From contig NZ_JACHGV010000003.1 of NCBI RefSeq assembly GCF_014202475.1, positions 590,454 to 654,453 on the forward strand: a DNA stretch of 64,000 nt, written 5' to 3'. The position numbers and the translations under genes are program-made. The notes under the pieces are model-generated. The model had not been told where the DNA came from. It did not search any database and saw only the letters and a program-made list of their open reading frames with translations. This document shows, in pieces, positions 7,346-16,264 of the stretch (position 1 is its first letter; each line of letters begins with the position of its first letter). Origin of the DNA: Streptomyces paradoxus (GTDB lineage Bacteria > Actinomycetota > Actinomycetes > Streptomycetales > Streptomycetaceae).

Positions 7346-8578
7346 ATGCCCACGAGGATCCTCCCGGCAGTCGGTGACACGGACGCGGTCCGGTCCGTCA
7401 CGACCCTGCTCAGCCAGCTCCCGGACGCCGAGCCCGTCGCGCCCGTGGTCGACTCCACCCAGCTCATCGACACCCTCGCGCGGCTGGCCACCGAGTCGGT
7501 CGACGAGCTGCCGGAGGTCGTGATCGTCCACGAGCGGATCGGCCCCGTCCCCGCGCTGGAACTGATCCGCGAAGTCGCCCTGCGCTTCCCGGCCGTCGGC
7601 GTCATCCTCGTCACCTCCGACGCGAGCCCCGGCCTCTTTCAGGCCGCCATGGACTACGGCGCCCGCGGCCTGGTCGCCCTCCCGCTCAGCTACGAGGAAC
7701 TCGCCAGCCGCGTCCAGGCGGTCGCCCAGTGGTCCGTCGGCGTACGACGCCATCTGGGCGCCGGCGGTGACGTGTTCACCGGCGTCGGCGGCACCGTCGT
7801 CACGGTCAGCGGCGCGAAGGGCGGCGCGGGCACCACCCTGACCGCCATCCAGCTGGCCCTGGCCGCCCAGGCCTCCGGCCGCAGCACCGCCTTGGTCGAC
7901 ATGGACCTCCAGACCGGCGACATCGCCTCCTACCTGGACGTCCAGTTCCGCCGCTCGGTCGTCGACCTGGCCGCCATCACCGACATCTCCCCGCGCGTCC
8001 TGGCCGACGCGGTCTTCCGGCACGACACCGGCCTCGCCCTGCTGCTCGCCCCCGCCGAAGGGGAACGCGGCGAGGACGTCACCGACCGCGCCGCCCGGCA
8101 GATCGTCAGCGCCCTGCGCTCCCGCTACGAGGTCGTCGTCATCGACTGCGGCGCCCAGCTCGGCGGCGCCGGCGCGGCGGCCGTGGAGATGGCCGACCGG
8201 GCCCTGCTGGTCACCACCCCGGACGTGGTCGCCGTACGGGGCGCCAAACGGGCCGTGCGGATGTGGGACCGGCTGCAGATCCGCAAGGCCGAGGAGACGA
8301 CCGTCGTCGTCAACCGGCACAGCCGCGCCACGGAGATCCAGCCGCCCCTGATCCAGAAGATCACCGGCACGGCGGTCGCGGCCACCGTCGTCCCCGCCAA
8401 CTTCAAGGAGCTCCAGAGCGTCGTGGACGCGGGCCGGATTCACGAACTGGAGAACAAGAGCTCGGTGAAACAGGCGCTGTGGGGACTGGCGGGGGAGCTG
8501 GGACTGGTCAAGGCGGCGGACGGCGGCCACAAGGCGGGCCGCGGGCCGGTGAGCTTCCGGCGCAGGAGGGAGTCATGA
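7346..8578 (+). CDS. tadZ: TadZ/CpaE-like ParA-family ATPase with degenerate receiver domain
   Basis: 410 aa. Residues about 5-135 resemble a response-regulator-like fold seen at the N-terminus of TadZ/CpaE. An MRP/MinD-type ATPase follows, with the deviant Walker A KGGAGTT starting at Lys158, a Walker A' region (VDMDLQTGDI) and a Walker B-like VVVIDCG. TadZ positions the Tad machine at a site in the cell. The stop overlaps the ATG of the first TadE-like gene (ATGA), indicating coupled translation. The C-terminal RRRRES tail is basic. Confidence 0.9.
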   Translation: MPTRILPAVGDTDAVRSVTTLLSQLPDAEPVAPVVDSTQLIDTLARLATESVDELPEVVIVHERIGPVPALELIREVALRFPAVGVILVTSDASPGLFQAAMDYGARGLVALPLSYEELASRVQAVAQWSVGVRRHLGAGGDVFTGVGGTVVTVSGAKGGAGTTLTAIQLALAAQASGRSTALVDMDLQTGDIASYLDVQFRRSVVDLAAITDISPRVLADAVFRHDTGLALLLAPAEGERGEDVTDRAARQIVSALRSRYEVVVIDCGAQLGGAGAAAVEMADRALLVTTPDVVAVRGAKRAVRMWDRLQIRKAEETTVVVNRHSRATEIQPPLIQKITGTAVAATVVPANFKELQSVVDAGRIHELENKSSVKQALWGLAGELGLVKAADGGHKAGRGPVSFRRRRES

Positions 8579-8976
8579 GCATGCGCTCCGCTCTCGCGCC
8601 GTCGGCCTTACGGGACCGGGGCCAGGTCACCATCGAGTTCCTCGGCATGACCCCGACGATCATCGTGACGCTGATCGCGCTGTGGCAGATCGTCCTCGTC
8701 GGCTACACCTTCACGCTCGCCGGCAACGCCGCGGACGAGGCCGTACGGCAGGCGACGGCGGCGGAGCCCGGGGCGCGGCAGGGCGCGTGCGAGGCGGCCG
8801 GGCTCAAGCACCTGTCGGAGGCGTGGCGGTCCGGCGCAAGTGTGACCTGCGGGGGCTCGGGCTCCGGCTTCATCACGGCCGATGTCCGCCTGGAGGTCCC
8901 GATCCTCTTCCCGGGCACGCTGTCCTTCCCGTTCCCGGTCCGGGGCCACGCCGGGGCCGTCGAGGAGGCGGACTGA
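8575..8976 (+). CDS. TadE-like pseudopilin 1
   Basis: 133 aa. A basic leader ends with RDRG, followed by QVTIEFLGMTPTIIVTLIALWQ, a prepilin-type cut site with Glu at +5 and a hydrophobic helix. The mature part is small, with two cysteines (GACEAAG and VTCGG) that could form a disulfide outside the cell. TadE-type minor pilins take part in pilus assembly. GGAGGG lies six bases upstream of the ATG. It is followed by a second TadE-like gene one base after its stop codon. Confidence 0.88.
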   Translation: MSMRSALAPSALRDRGQVTIEFLGMTPTIIVTLIALWQIVLVGYTFTLAGNAADEAVRQATAAEPGARQGACEAAGLKHLSEAWRSGASVTCGGSGSGFITADVRLEVPILFPGTLSFPFPVRGHAGAVEEAD

Positions 8977-8977
8977 G

Positions 8978-9334
8978 ATGACCCGTATCCGCAGGGGCCG
9001 TGACCGCGGCCAGGTCGCCATCGAGTACATCGGCTTCCTGCCGATCCTGCTGATCGTCGCCCTGGGGGCGGTGCAGCTCGGCCTGATCGCCTACACGGCC
9101 CAGCAGGCGGGCACGGCGGCCCGGGCGGGGGCACGCAGTGCGTCGCTGGAGAGGCCGCACGAGGCGGACTGCCGGGCCGCGGTCAGCAGTTGGCTGGCCG
9201 ACGGCACCAGCTGCCCGGCGTCGACCGGCGCGGACGAGGTCACGGTCACGGCCACCGTGCAGATCCCGTCCCTCGTGCCGGGCTGGAAGTTCGACCCGGC
9301 CGTCAAGACCGCGACGATGCCGCTCGACCACTGA
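8978..9334 (+). CDS. TadE-like pseudopilin 2
   Basis: 118 aa. The leader RRGRDRG is followed by QVAIEYIGFLPILLIVALGAVQLGL: prepilin cut after Gly, Glu at +5. The mature region again has two cysteines (ADCRAA, TSCPAS). It is a paralogue-like partner of the preceding gene; TadE and TadF are commonly encoded as a pair. The ATG lies one base after the preceding TGA. Confidence 0.88.
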   Translation: MTRIRRGRDRGQVAIEYIGFLPILLIVALGAVQLGLIAYTAQQAGTAARAGARSASLERPHEADCRAAVSSWLADGTSCPASTGADEVTVTATVQIPSLVPGWKFDPAVKTATMPLDH

Positions 9335-9359
9335 GCGACGAGCTAGGAGCCCCCCACTC

Positions 9360-10697
9360 ATGAGCCTGCGAGCACGTATCAACACCCCCGAGGAGAACGG
9401 CAACCGGGGCGAGGACGGCCACATGGTCGCCTCCTACCGGGCCAAGCTCCTGGAGGAGATCGACCTCGCGGAGATGAGTTCGCTGGCCGCCGCCGAGCGC
9501 CGGGCACGGCTAGAGCGCGTGCTCGGGCACATCATCAGCCGTGAGGGCCCGGTCCTGTCGACGGTGGAGCGCGCGCAGCTGATCCGCAGGGTGGTCGACG
9601 AGGCGCTGGGCCTCGGCATCCTGGAGCCGCTGCTGGAGGACGCGTCCATCACCGAGATCATGGTCAACGGCCCGGACGCGATCTTCGTGGAGCGCGGGGG
9701 ACGGGTCGAGCAGCTGCCGTTGCGCTTCGCCTCCAACGACCAGCTGATGCAGACCATCGAGCGGATCGTCTCGACGGTCAACCGCCGCGTCGACGAGTCG
9801 AACCCGATGGTGGACGCCCGCCTCCCCTCCGGGGAGCGCGTCAACGTCATCATCCCGCCGCTGTCCCTGACCGGCGCCACCCTCACCATCCGCCGCTTCC
9901 CGCGCTCCTTCACGCTCCAGGAGCTGATCGGACTCGGCTCGCTCGACGAGCACATGCTGTACCTGCTGGCGGGCCTGGTGCAGGCGAAGTTCAACGTCAT
10001 CGTCTCGGGCGCGACGGGCACGGGAAAGACGACCCTGCTCAACGCGCTCTCCGGGCTCATCCCCGACGGCGAACGCATCATCACCATCGAGGACTCCGCC
10101 GAACTCCAGCTCCAACAGGCCCACGTCATCCGCCTGGAGTCGCGCCCGGCGAACGTCGAAGGCAAGGGCCAGATCAGCATCCGCGACCTCGTCCGCAACT
10201 CCCTGCGCATGCGCCCCGACCGGATCGTCGTCGGTGAGGTCCGTGGCGGCGAGTCCCTCGACATGCTCCAGGCGATGTCGACGGGCCACGACGGCTCGCT
10301 GGCCACCGTCCACGCCAACAGCGCCGAGGACGCGCTGATGCGGCTGCAGACCCTGGCCTCCATGTCGGACGTGGAGATCCCCTTCGTGGCGCTGCACGAC
10401 CAGATCAACAGCGCGGTCGACGTCATCGTGCAGCTGACCCGGTTCGCGGACGGCGCCCGCCGCATCACCGAGATCGCGCTGATGGACAGCCACGGCAGCG
10501 ACCCCTACCGGCTGGTCACGGTCGCCCGCTTCAACGCACAGCCGATGAGCTCCGACGGCCGTATCCACGGCGCCTTCGAGTACTACCCCCTCCCACGCCG
10601 TACCGCCGACCGCCTCTACATGGCGAACCAACCCCTCCCGCAGGCGTTCGGCATCGCCCGGTCCGCGGACCAGCTAGCCACCCGAGAAGCCAGGTAG
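9360..10697 (+). CDS. tadA: Tad secretion ATPase TadA/CpaF
   Basis: 445 aa, normal family length. Hexameric type II/IV secretion ATPase that powers Flp pilus assembly at the inner membrane face. An N-terminal helical domain (about 1-110) precedes the RecA-like domain with Walker A GATGTGKT at 217-224, an Asp box (IITIEDSAELQL), Walker B (RIVVGEVRGGESLDML) and a His box (STGHDGSLATVHANS). The ATG at 9360 is preceded by AGGAG; longer upstream reading in this frame overlaps the TadE-like gene and is a shadow. Confidence 0.95.
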   Translation: MSLRARINTPEENGNRGEDGHMVASYRAKLLEEIDLAEMSSLAAAERRARLERVLGHIISREGPVLSTVERAQLIRRVVDEALGLGILEPLLEDASITEIMVNGPDAIFVERGGRVEQLPLRFASNDQLMQTIERIVSTVNRRVDESNPMVDARLPSGERVNVIIPPLSLTGATLTIRRFPRSFTLQELIGLGSLDEHMLYLLAGLVQAKFNVIVSGATGTGKTTLLNALSGLIPDGERIITIEDSAELQLQQAHVIRLESRPANVEGKGQISIRDLVRNSLRMRPDRIVVGEVRGGESLDMLQAMSTGHDGSLATVHANSAEDALMRLQTLASMSDVEIPFVALHDQINSAVDVIVQLTRFADGARRITEIALMDSHGSDPYRLVTVARFNAQPMSSDGRIHGAFEYYPLPRRTADRLYMANQPLPQAFGIARSADQLATREAR

Positions 10698-10706
10698 GAC
10701 CGACCG

Positions 10707-11651
10707 ATGGAACTGCAATCGCTCATCACGCTCACCACCGGCGTCACGCTGCTGACCTGCGTCCTGGTGGTCGTCGGCCTGCACTCCTACGCCACGGGCA
10801 AGGCACAGCGGCAGGCCCTGGTCGACCGCCTGTCCGCCACCGGCCAGGTCCCGGAGGGCGGCCGGCGCCGCAACTTCCGCGGGATCGACCGCCGTCTGCG
10901 GCGCACCAGGCTCGGCAAGAAGCTGGAACTGCGGCTCGCGGCGACCGGCCTGGACATCACCCCGGGTGAGTTCTTCGTCTACATGCTCGCCACGGTCGCG
11001 AGCCTGTGGCTGATCGGCCAGGCGGCCCTGGCCCCGTTCTTCGGGCCGTTGGCGGGCCTCCTGGGCATCGGGGTGGCGGTCCAGTTCCTCAACTGGCAAC
11101 GCCAGAAGCGCATCGAGAAGTTCATCAACCAGCTCCCCGAGATGGCCCGGATCCTGGCCAACGCGACCCAGGCGGGTCTGGCCCTGCGTACGGCGATCGG
11201 GATGGCGGCGGAGGAGATGGAGGCCCCGGCGGGCGAGGAGCTCGGCAAGGTCTCCGCCCAGCTGGCCGTCGGCGCCTCGATGGACGACGCGCTGGGCGAG
11301 ATGGCCGACCGCCTCCCCTCCCGCGAACTGGTCGTCCTCGTCACCACCCTGGTCCTGTCGAACCGGGCCGGCGGCCAGGTCGTCAGCGCGCTGCGCAACC
11401 TGACGGAGACGCTGGAGGAACGCAAGGAGACCCGGCGCGAGGTCCGCACCCAGCTCTCCCAGGTCACCATGACGTCGTACGCCGTCCCGGTCCTGGGCGT
11501 CGGTTCCCTGTTCCTGATGAACGGGGTGAAGGACGGCGCCCTGGACCGCATGACCGGCTCCCCCTTCGGCCAGGCGGCGGTCATCATCGCCTTCGCTCTC
11601 TACGCCGTCGGCTTCGTCCTCATCCGCCGCCTGTCCCGCATCGACGTCTGA
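10707..11651 (+). CDS. tadB: Tad platform protein TadB
   Basis: 314 aa. Membrane protein with an N-terminal helix (about 7-27), two close helices at about 93-130 and a T2SSF domain (about 145-275: RIEKFINQLPEMARILANATQAGLALRTAIGMAAEEM) ending with two C-terminal helices. With TadC it forms the platform on which TadA acts. Nine bases separate it from tadA. Confidence 0.92.
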   Translation: MELQSLITLTTGVTLLTCVLVVVGLHSYATGKAQRQALVDRLSATGQVPEGGRRRNFRGIDRRLRRTRLGKKLELRLAATGLDITPGEFFVYMLATVASLWLIGQAALAPFFGPLAGLLGIGVAVQFLNWQRQKRIEKFINQLPEMARILANATQAGLALRTAIGMAAEEMEAPAGEELGKVSAQLAVGASMDDALGEMADRLPSRELVVLVTTLVLSNRAGGQVVSALRNLTETLEERKETRREVRTQLSQVTMTSYAVPVLGVGSLFLMNGVKDGALDRMTGSPFGQAAVIIAFALYAVGFVLIRRLSRIDV

Positions 11652-11667
11652 GAGCCAGGAGGCAACC

Positions 11668-12555
11668 ATGGGACTGCTTCTCGCCCTGCTGATGGGCCTA
11701 AGCGTCTGGGGCGTCTTCGCCGGCATCCGCATGTACCGCGCGGAGGCCAAACTGCCCGGCGACCTCGCACTGGCCCTGGAGGTCGGCTCCACCCGCACCG
11801 GCGCGGTCGACTCGCTCATCGACCGCATGGGCATGCGCTACGCGCCCGCCGTGCTGCGCCTGATGGGCCCGAAACAGGTGGCGAAATACCGCCGCAAGAT
11901 CGACCTCGCGGGCAACCCCGGCGGCCTGACGATCGACAGGTACGCCGCGCGCCGGGCGGTCTACGGCTTCCTGGGAGCCGTGGGCTTCCTGGTCTTCCTC
12001 ATGCGGGGCCAGCTGCTGGTCGCCCTGCTCCTGCTGGCCTTCGGCGCGTTCTGGACGGAGGTCGGCATCTGGTCGGCGATCCGCATCCGCAAGGACGTCA
12101 TCGAACGGACCCTCCCGGACTTCCTCGACGTCCTCGCGGTCGTGGTGAGCGCGGGCCTCGGATTCCGCCAGGCGCTGGACCGGGTCTCGTCCCGGTACGA
12201 GGGCCCCTGGGCGGACGAACTGCGCATCACCCTGCGCCAGATGGACCTCGGCATGAGCCGCCGCCAGGCCTTCGCGGAACTGCGCCGCCGCAACGACTCC
12301 GAGCAGGTGGCGATGTTCGTGACGGCGCTGCAGCAGGGTGAGGAACTGGGCGCGCCGATCGTCGACACGCTGGTGTCCCTCGCCAAGGACATGCGCCGTA
12401 CGGACGCGCAGAACGCCCGCCGCAAGGCGGCCCGGGCCGTCCCCAAGGCCACGATGATGATCACGACCTTCATGGTCCCCGCCACGATGCTCCTGCTCGG
12501 CGCGGGCCTGATCCTCGGCTCGGGCACGGACTTCGGCTCGGTGACGGGCAAGTAG
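11668..12555 (+). CDS. tadC: Tad platform protein TadC
   Basis: 295 aa. N-terminal helix, two central helices (about 96-135), T2SSF domain (about 145-265: IERTLPDFLDVLAVVVSAGLGFRQALDRVSS) and a C-terminal helix. Pairs with TadB as the inner-membrane platform. An AGGAGG site lies just upstream of the ATG. Sixteen bases separate its stop from the start of the sensor kinase, so the regulator genes are in the same operon. Confidence 0.92.
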   Translation: MGLLLALLMGLSVWGVFAGIRMYRAEAKLPGDLALALEVGSTRTGAVDSLIDRMGMRYAPAVLRLMGPKQVAKYRRKIDLAGNPGGLTIDRYAARRAVYGFLGAVGFLVFLMRGQLLVALLLLAFGAFWTEVGIWSAIRIRKDVIERTLPDFLDVLAVVVSAGLGFRQALDRVSSRYEGPWADELRITLRQMDLGMSRRQAFAELRRRNDSEQVAMFVTALQQGEELGAPIVDTLVSLAKDMRRTDAQNARRKAARAVPKATMMITTFMVPATMLLLGAGLILGSGTDFGSVTGK

Positions 12556-12571
12556 GGGAGGGGGCGACGTC

Positions 12572-14272
12572 ATGTCGATGACAGGGGAACGGACCGGGGA
12601 GCGGACCGGGCTGCGGACCGGGCTGCTGGGGCGTCGCCGTCGCCGCGCCGAGCGGACACCGGAGATCACGACACCTCCCGCGGGGACGGTGCTGCCGGCA
12701 CACGTCCGCACGGGCGCGCCGGACGTACCGGTGACGTCCGTGACGCCCGCGCTGCCACCCGGGTGGGAGGCCGCGATCGGCGGTGAGCCGACGCTGCGGA
12801 TCAAGGGGGGCGGACGTCGGGAAGGGGCGTTGCCCCGGGTGGCGGCGGTGGATGCCCCTGCCCAGGGGGCGATGCCGACGGCACACGGTCCACAGGGACA
12901 TGCACAGGCACATGCGCACGGTCGCTCTGCCTCCCCCGACGCCGCGCTCCCACAGGAGCCGGCCGCGCCCGAAGACGACGGCCGCACGAGCGGTCCGTTC
13001 GAAGCCCCGATCCCCGCCGCAGGCCCGGCCGTCGCCGCGAACCCCGCGATCGACATCCAGGTCAACGCCCTGCAGGCCATGTGCCGACAGGTCTTCGGCT
13101 TTCGCCTGGCCATGATCGCCCTCGCCACCCCCACCGCCCTCGTCAACGCCAACGACGGCCTCCCCACCCGGCTCGTCGGCGCGGCCGTGGTCGTCACGTT
13201 CATGACCTCCTACGTCCTCTTCAGGGACTGGGAGCGCTTCGGTCCCCTCCTCCTGCGCCACCCCTCCCTCCTCGCTGCGGACACCCTCTTCGGCGCCCTG
13301 CTCCTCATCGCGGCCGGCCCCGACAGCACCCTCGCCTACGTCAGCGTCTGCACCCCCCTCCTGGCAGGCCTGGTCTACGGCTGGCGCGGGGCAGCGGTCT
13401 TCGCATCGCTCCAGGCGCTCCTCCTGCTCCTCATCCACGCGGCACAGGAGGACCCGGCCCCCGGCATCACCGAGTCCGCCATCCTGCCCGGCCTGTGCGT
13501 CATCGCCGGTGCCGTCGGCTCCAGCCTCCGCAGCCTCATGCTCCGCTTCGGCGCGGCCACCCAGGCCCTCACCACCGTCCAGGCCCGTCTCGCCGTGACG
13601 GAGGCGGTCAGCGCCGAACGCGCCCGGCTGGCCCGCGAGATGCACGATTCCGTCGCCAAGACCCTGCACGGCGTGGCCCTGGCCGCGGACGGCCTGACCA
13701 CCTCGGCGAACGCCGACCGGATGGACCCGGCCCTGGTGCGACAGCAGGCGGCACTGGTCGCCCGCTCGGCCCGCCGCGCCGCCGCCGAATCCCGCGAGCT
13801 CCTGGCCGACCTGCGCCGCGAATCGGACCCCGACCAGGCCACGGACGTCCTGGTGGAACTCGCCGCCCGCACCCGCGACTTCAGCTCCCGCACCGGCCTG
13901 ACGGCGGTCTACCGCCCCACCGGCGCCCACGCCGTGCCCCCCGTCCCACCGGCGGTGGCGCGCCAGCTTCTCACGATCGCCTCGGAAGCCATGGAGAACG
14001 CCCACCGCCACGCCCACCCCACCCGCGTCGATGTCAGCGCGGGGGTCCACGGCGACCTGCTCCGCATCAGCGTCCACGACGACGGCCGCGGCCTCCCGCC
14101 CGGCACCACCCTCGAACAACTGCGCCGCGCGGGCCACTTCGGCCTGGTCGGCATGGTCGAACGCGCCGCCTCGGTGGGCGCCCGCATCCGCATCGGCCGC
14201 GGCGGCCACCCCCAGGGCACGGAGGTCCGCCTGGAACTCCCCCTGGCCGCCCTGACGACACCCACCGCCTGA
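12572..14272 (+). CDS. NarL-type sensor histidine kinase of the Tad locus
   Basis: 566 aa. A long disordered, Pro/Ala/His-rich cytoplasmic N-terminus (about 1-165) precedes five or six membrane helices (about 170-325). A HisKA_3 domain follows with the phospho-acceptor in EMHDSV (His358), then an HATPase domain (N box EAMENAHRHAH, G box HDDGRGLPPGT). There is little extracellular loop, so it probably senses a membrane or intramembrane signal. It sits directly between tadC and its response regulator, so it most likely controls the Tad genes. The N-terminus contains three tandem 12-base repeats coding for ERTG/LRTG. Confidence 0.9.
   Translation: MSMTGERTGERTGLRTGLLGRRRRRAERTPEITTPPAGTVLPAHVRTGAPDVPVTSVTPALPPGWEAAIGGEPTLRIKGGGRREGALPRVAAVDAPAQGAMPTAHGPQGHAQAHAHGRSASPDAALPQEPAAPEDDGRTSGPFEAPIPAAGPAVAANPAIDIQVNALQAMCRQVFGFRLAMIALATPTALVNANDGLPTRLVGAAVVVTFMTSYVLFRDWERFGPLLLRHPSLLAADTLFGALLLIAAGPDSTLAYVSVCTPLLAGLVYGWRGAAVFASLQALLLLLIHAAQEDPAPGITESAILPGLCVIAGAVGSSLRSLMLRFGAATQALTTVQARLAVTEAVSAERARLAREMHDSVAKTLHGVALAADGLTTSANADRMDPALVRQQAALVARSARRAAAESRELLADLRRESDPDQATDVLVELAARTRDFSSRTGLTAVYRPTGAHAVPPVPPAVARQLLTIASEAMENAHRHAHPTRVDVSAGVHGDLLRISVHDDGRGLPPGTTLEQLRRAGHFGLVGMVERAASVGARIRIGRGGHPQGTEVRLELPLAALTTPTA
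12586..12621. repeat. Three tandem 12-base repeats in the kinase gene
   Basis: Three copies of a 12-base unit ending CGGACCGG, in frame, giving the peptide ERTGERTGLRTGL in the disordered N-terminus. Copy number may vary between strains without breaking the frame. Confidence 0.7.
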
Positions 14273-14298
14273 CCCCCACGACCCGAGAGGAGGCCCCC

Positions 14299-15249
14299 AT
14301 GCCGGACCCCACCACTCCACACCCCGGCGCAACCCAGCCGCCGCCCCCACAGAACCCCTTCGCCGCACCACCGACCCACCGCCTCCGGGTCGTCGTGGCG
14401 GACGACAACCCGGTGGTCCGCGCCGGCCTCACCGCACTGCTCTCAGGCCGCCCGGACATCGAGGTCGTGGCGGAGGCCGCCGACGGCCGCCAGGCCTACG
14501 AGGCCGCCCACCAGCACCGCCCGGACGTCGTCCTCCTCGACGTCCGCATGCCCGGAGTGGACGGCATCTCGGCGCTCCCGTACCTGGTGCAGATCGCTCC
14601 CGTGGTGATGCTGACCTACAGCAGGGAGTCGGAGATCGTCCAGGAGGCCCTGCGCCGGGGAGCGGGCGGTTACCTGGTCCACGGCGAGTTCACGGCCGAC
14701 CAGTTGGTCGACGCCGTACGGGACATCAAGGAGGGCAGGGCCCACTTCACCCCCACGGCGGCGGGTGCCCTGCTGGCCCAACTCCGCCAGGACCGGGCAT
14801 CGACGCCGCCCCTGCCGGAGGGTCTGGGCCGGACGTCAAGTGCGACTGCATACGGAATTCCCACTTCCGTCCAGTCGTATACACAAAGTCAACCTGCCGT
14901 GCCATCAGCGCCGTTCAGTCCATCGACTGCTTCACCCGCACCCACTTCTCCGGAAAACCTTTCGCAAGTGCAACCGCATGTGGGACAGTCTTCGTCTGGG
15001 TGGACGAGTGGCCGTCCGGCCGCTCCCGACAGGTCGCGGTTCCAACTGAGCACGAGGGAGGCGGAGATCATGGACCTCATCGCGTCCGGCATGAACAACC
15101 AGCAGATCGCCGCCACGTGCTTCATCAGCGAGAAGACCGTCAAGAACCACATCAACCGCATCTTCGCCAAGCTCCACAGCACGAGCCGCTCCGAGGCCGC
15201 CGCGAAATGGATCGGCACGGCACCGGACACACACCGAGGGCTGGGGTGA
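14299..15249 (+). CDS. NarL-type response regulator of the Tad locus, atypical receiver
   Basis: 316 aa, long for the family (about 215). Receiver at about 29-147 with acidic pair ADDN, phospho-acceptor Asp81 (LLDVRMPG) and Thr in MLTYS. The invariant lysine of receivers (usually GYLLKD) is replaced by His128 in GYLVHGE. A Ser/Pro/Gln-rich linker of about 90 residues, lower in GC than its surroundings, leads to a LuxR-type helix-turn-helix (about 243-305, LSTREAEIMDLIASGMNNQQIAATCFISEKTVKNH). Start: GAGAGGAGG is just upstream of the ATG at 14299. Probable regulator of the GGGCCC-motif genes. Confidence 0.9.
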   Translation: MPDPTTPHPGATQPPPPQNPFAAPPTHRLRVVVADDNPVVRAGLTALLSGRPDIEVVAEAADGRQAYEAAHQHRPDVVLLDVRMPGVDGISALPYLVQIAPVVMLTYSRESEIVQEALRRGAGGYLVHGEFTADQLVDAVRDIKEGRAHFTPTAAGALLAQLRQDRASTPPLPEGLGRTSSATAYGIPTSVQSYTQSQPAVPSAPFSPSTASPAPTSPENLSQVQPHVGQSSSGWTSGRPAAPDRSRFQLSTREAEIMDLIASGMNNQQIAATCFISEKTVKNHINRIFAKLHSTSRSEAAAKWIGTAPDTHRGLG

Positions 15250-15306
15250 CGTCCGGTGACGGTATGGGGGGAGAACCGGTTGGGCCCGTGCGATTGGGTC
15301 CGGGAT

Positions 15307-15322
15307 TGGGCCCACGGGCCCT
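15307..15322. promoter_or_regulatory. Tad-locus inverted motif, copy 3 (upstream of flp)
   Basis: TGGGCCCACGGGCCCT, 72 bases upstream of the flp start. Two more half-sites precede it on the same side: TTGGGCCC at 15280-15287 and TTGGGTCC at 15294-15301. The three TTGGG elements start 14 and 12 bases apart. Confidence 0.6.
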
Positions 15323-15394
15323 CTGACGGACAGCCCGTCGCGCCGTACGTTCCTCGTGTCGAAGGCGACACAGCCGCAATCGGAGGGGAACACC

Positions 15395-15628
15395 ATGAGC
15401 GACCTGATGCTGAAGACCGCCGTCGCGACCAAGGTCCGCGTGAACGGCTGGAAGAACACGACGGCCGAGGCGATGCGCCGCCGCGCCGGCGACAAGGGGC
15501 AGACGGCGGTCGAGTACCTGGGCATCATCGCGGTGGTGGTGGCGATTGTGCTGGCGATCACCGGGACGAACATCGGTCAGACGATCCTCACCAAGATTCA
15601 GGCGCAGATCGCCAAGGTCGCTCCTTGA
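15395..15628 (+). CDS. flp: Flp-type pilin
   Basis: 77 aa. Basic leader of 35 residues ending AGDKG, cut site before QTAVEYLG (Glu40 at +5), one hydrophobic helix (IIAVVVAIVLAI) and a short polar tail; the mature pilin is about 42 aa. This is the main structural subunit expected for the pilus. CGGAGGGG lies six to seven bases upstream of the ATG. Its stop overlaps the TTG start of the next gene. It is expressed from its own promoter region carrying the locus motif. Confidence 0.92.
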   Translation: MSDLMLKTAVATKVRVNGWKNTTAEAMRRRAGDKGQTAVEYLGIIAVVVAIVLAITGTNIGQTILTKIQAQIAKVAP

Positions 15629-16248
15629 CGCGACCCAGCCGGTACGGCGACGCAGGGCAGGCTTTCCCCATCTACATCACCGTGGTGGGGGGCCTGCTCT
15701 TTCTCGCGTTCGCGTACTTCGCGGTCGGCCAGGCCGCGGCGAACAGGAACGGCGCCCAGACGGCTGCCGACGCGGCGGCTCTCGCGGCCGCGCAGGACAG
15801 GCGGGACCAACTCGCCGACGCTTGGGTGAAAGACGTGTTGAACCCTGCCAAATGGCGGGCCATCTTCGAAGGCGTCGCCGAGGGCGTTACCCCTTCGTGC
15901 TGGCGCGCATATGAACTCGCCGCGCAGAACGACGCCCAGGTGAAAGAGTGCGGATCGCCCGGGGGTCCCCTGAGCTTCGAAGTCGTCGTCGAGACGAACA
16001 AGTCCGTCGGCGAGTCCATCGTGCCCGGCAGTGAGAAGCACAAGTCCGACGCGTCCGCCACGGCCGTTATCGAGCCGCGCTGCGACTTCGATCCGCCGGC
16101 CGAGGATGCCGGTCCCGACATACTGCCCAAGCTCGTCTGCGACGACGGCGTCAACTGGGAGCTGGACCCGGACGATCTCGATGTGCTGCCGGAACCCGAG
16201 GACCTCTTCGACGTCCACCTGGCCGACCCACTAGCGAACGACGAGTGA
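15625..16248 (+). CDS. TadG-like/pilus-associated exported protein
   Basis: 207 aa. Start taken as TTG at 15625, which overlaps the flp stop (TTGA); no ATG or GTG gives a better N-terminus. Residues 9-45 (GDAGQAFPIYITVVGGLLFLAFAYFAVGQAAANRNGAQTAADAAALAAA) match in part the TadG-like N-terminal helix and following Ala-rich repeat. The rest is acidic, with four cysteines and a highly acidic C-terminus (LDPDDLDVLPEPEDLFDVHL). It probably sits at the outer membrane face with the pilus. Confidence 0.8.
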   Translation: MTRPSRYGDAGQAFPIYITVVGGLLFLAFAYFAVGQAAANRNGAQTAADAAALAAAQDRRDQLADAWVKDVLNPAKWRAIFEGVAEGVTPSCWRAYELAAQNDAQVKECGSPGGPLSFEVVVETNKSVGESIVPGSEKHKSDASATAVIEPRCDFDPPAEDAGPDILPKLVCDDGVNWELDPDDLDVLPEPEDLFDVHLADPLANDE

Positions 16249-16264
16249 TGAAGGAAGCAGAGAG

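Noticed and set aside
6575..8530. A 651-codon frame on the minus strand across cpaB and tadZ.
   Set aside because: Antisense shadow; the plus strand has CpaB and ParA-type motifs.
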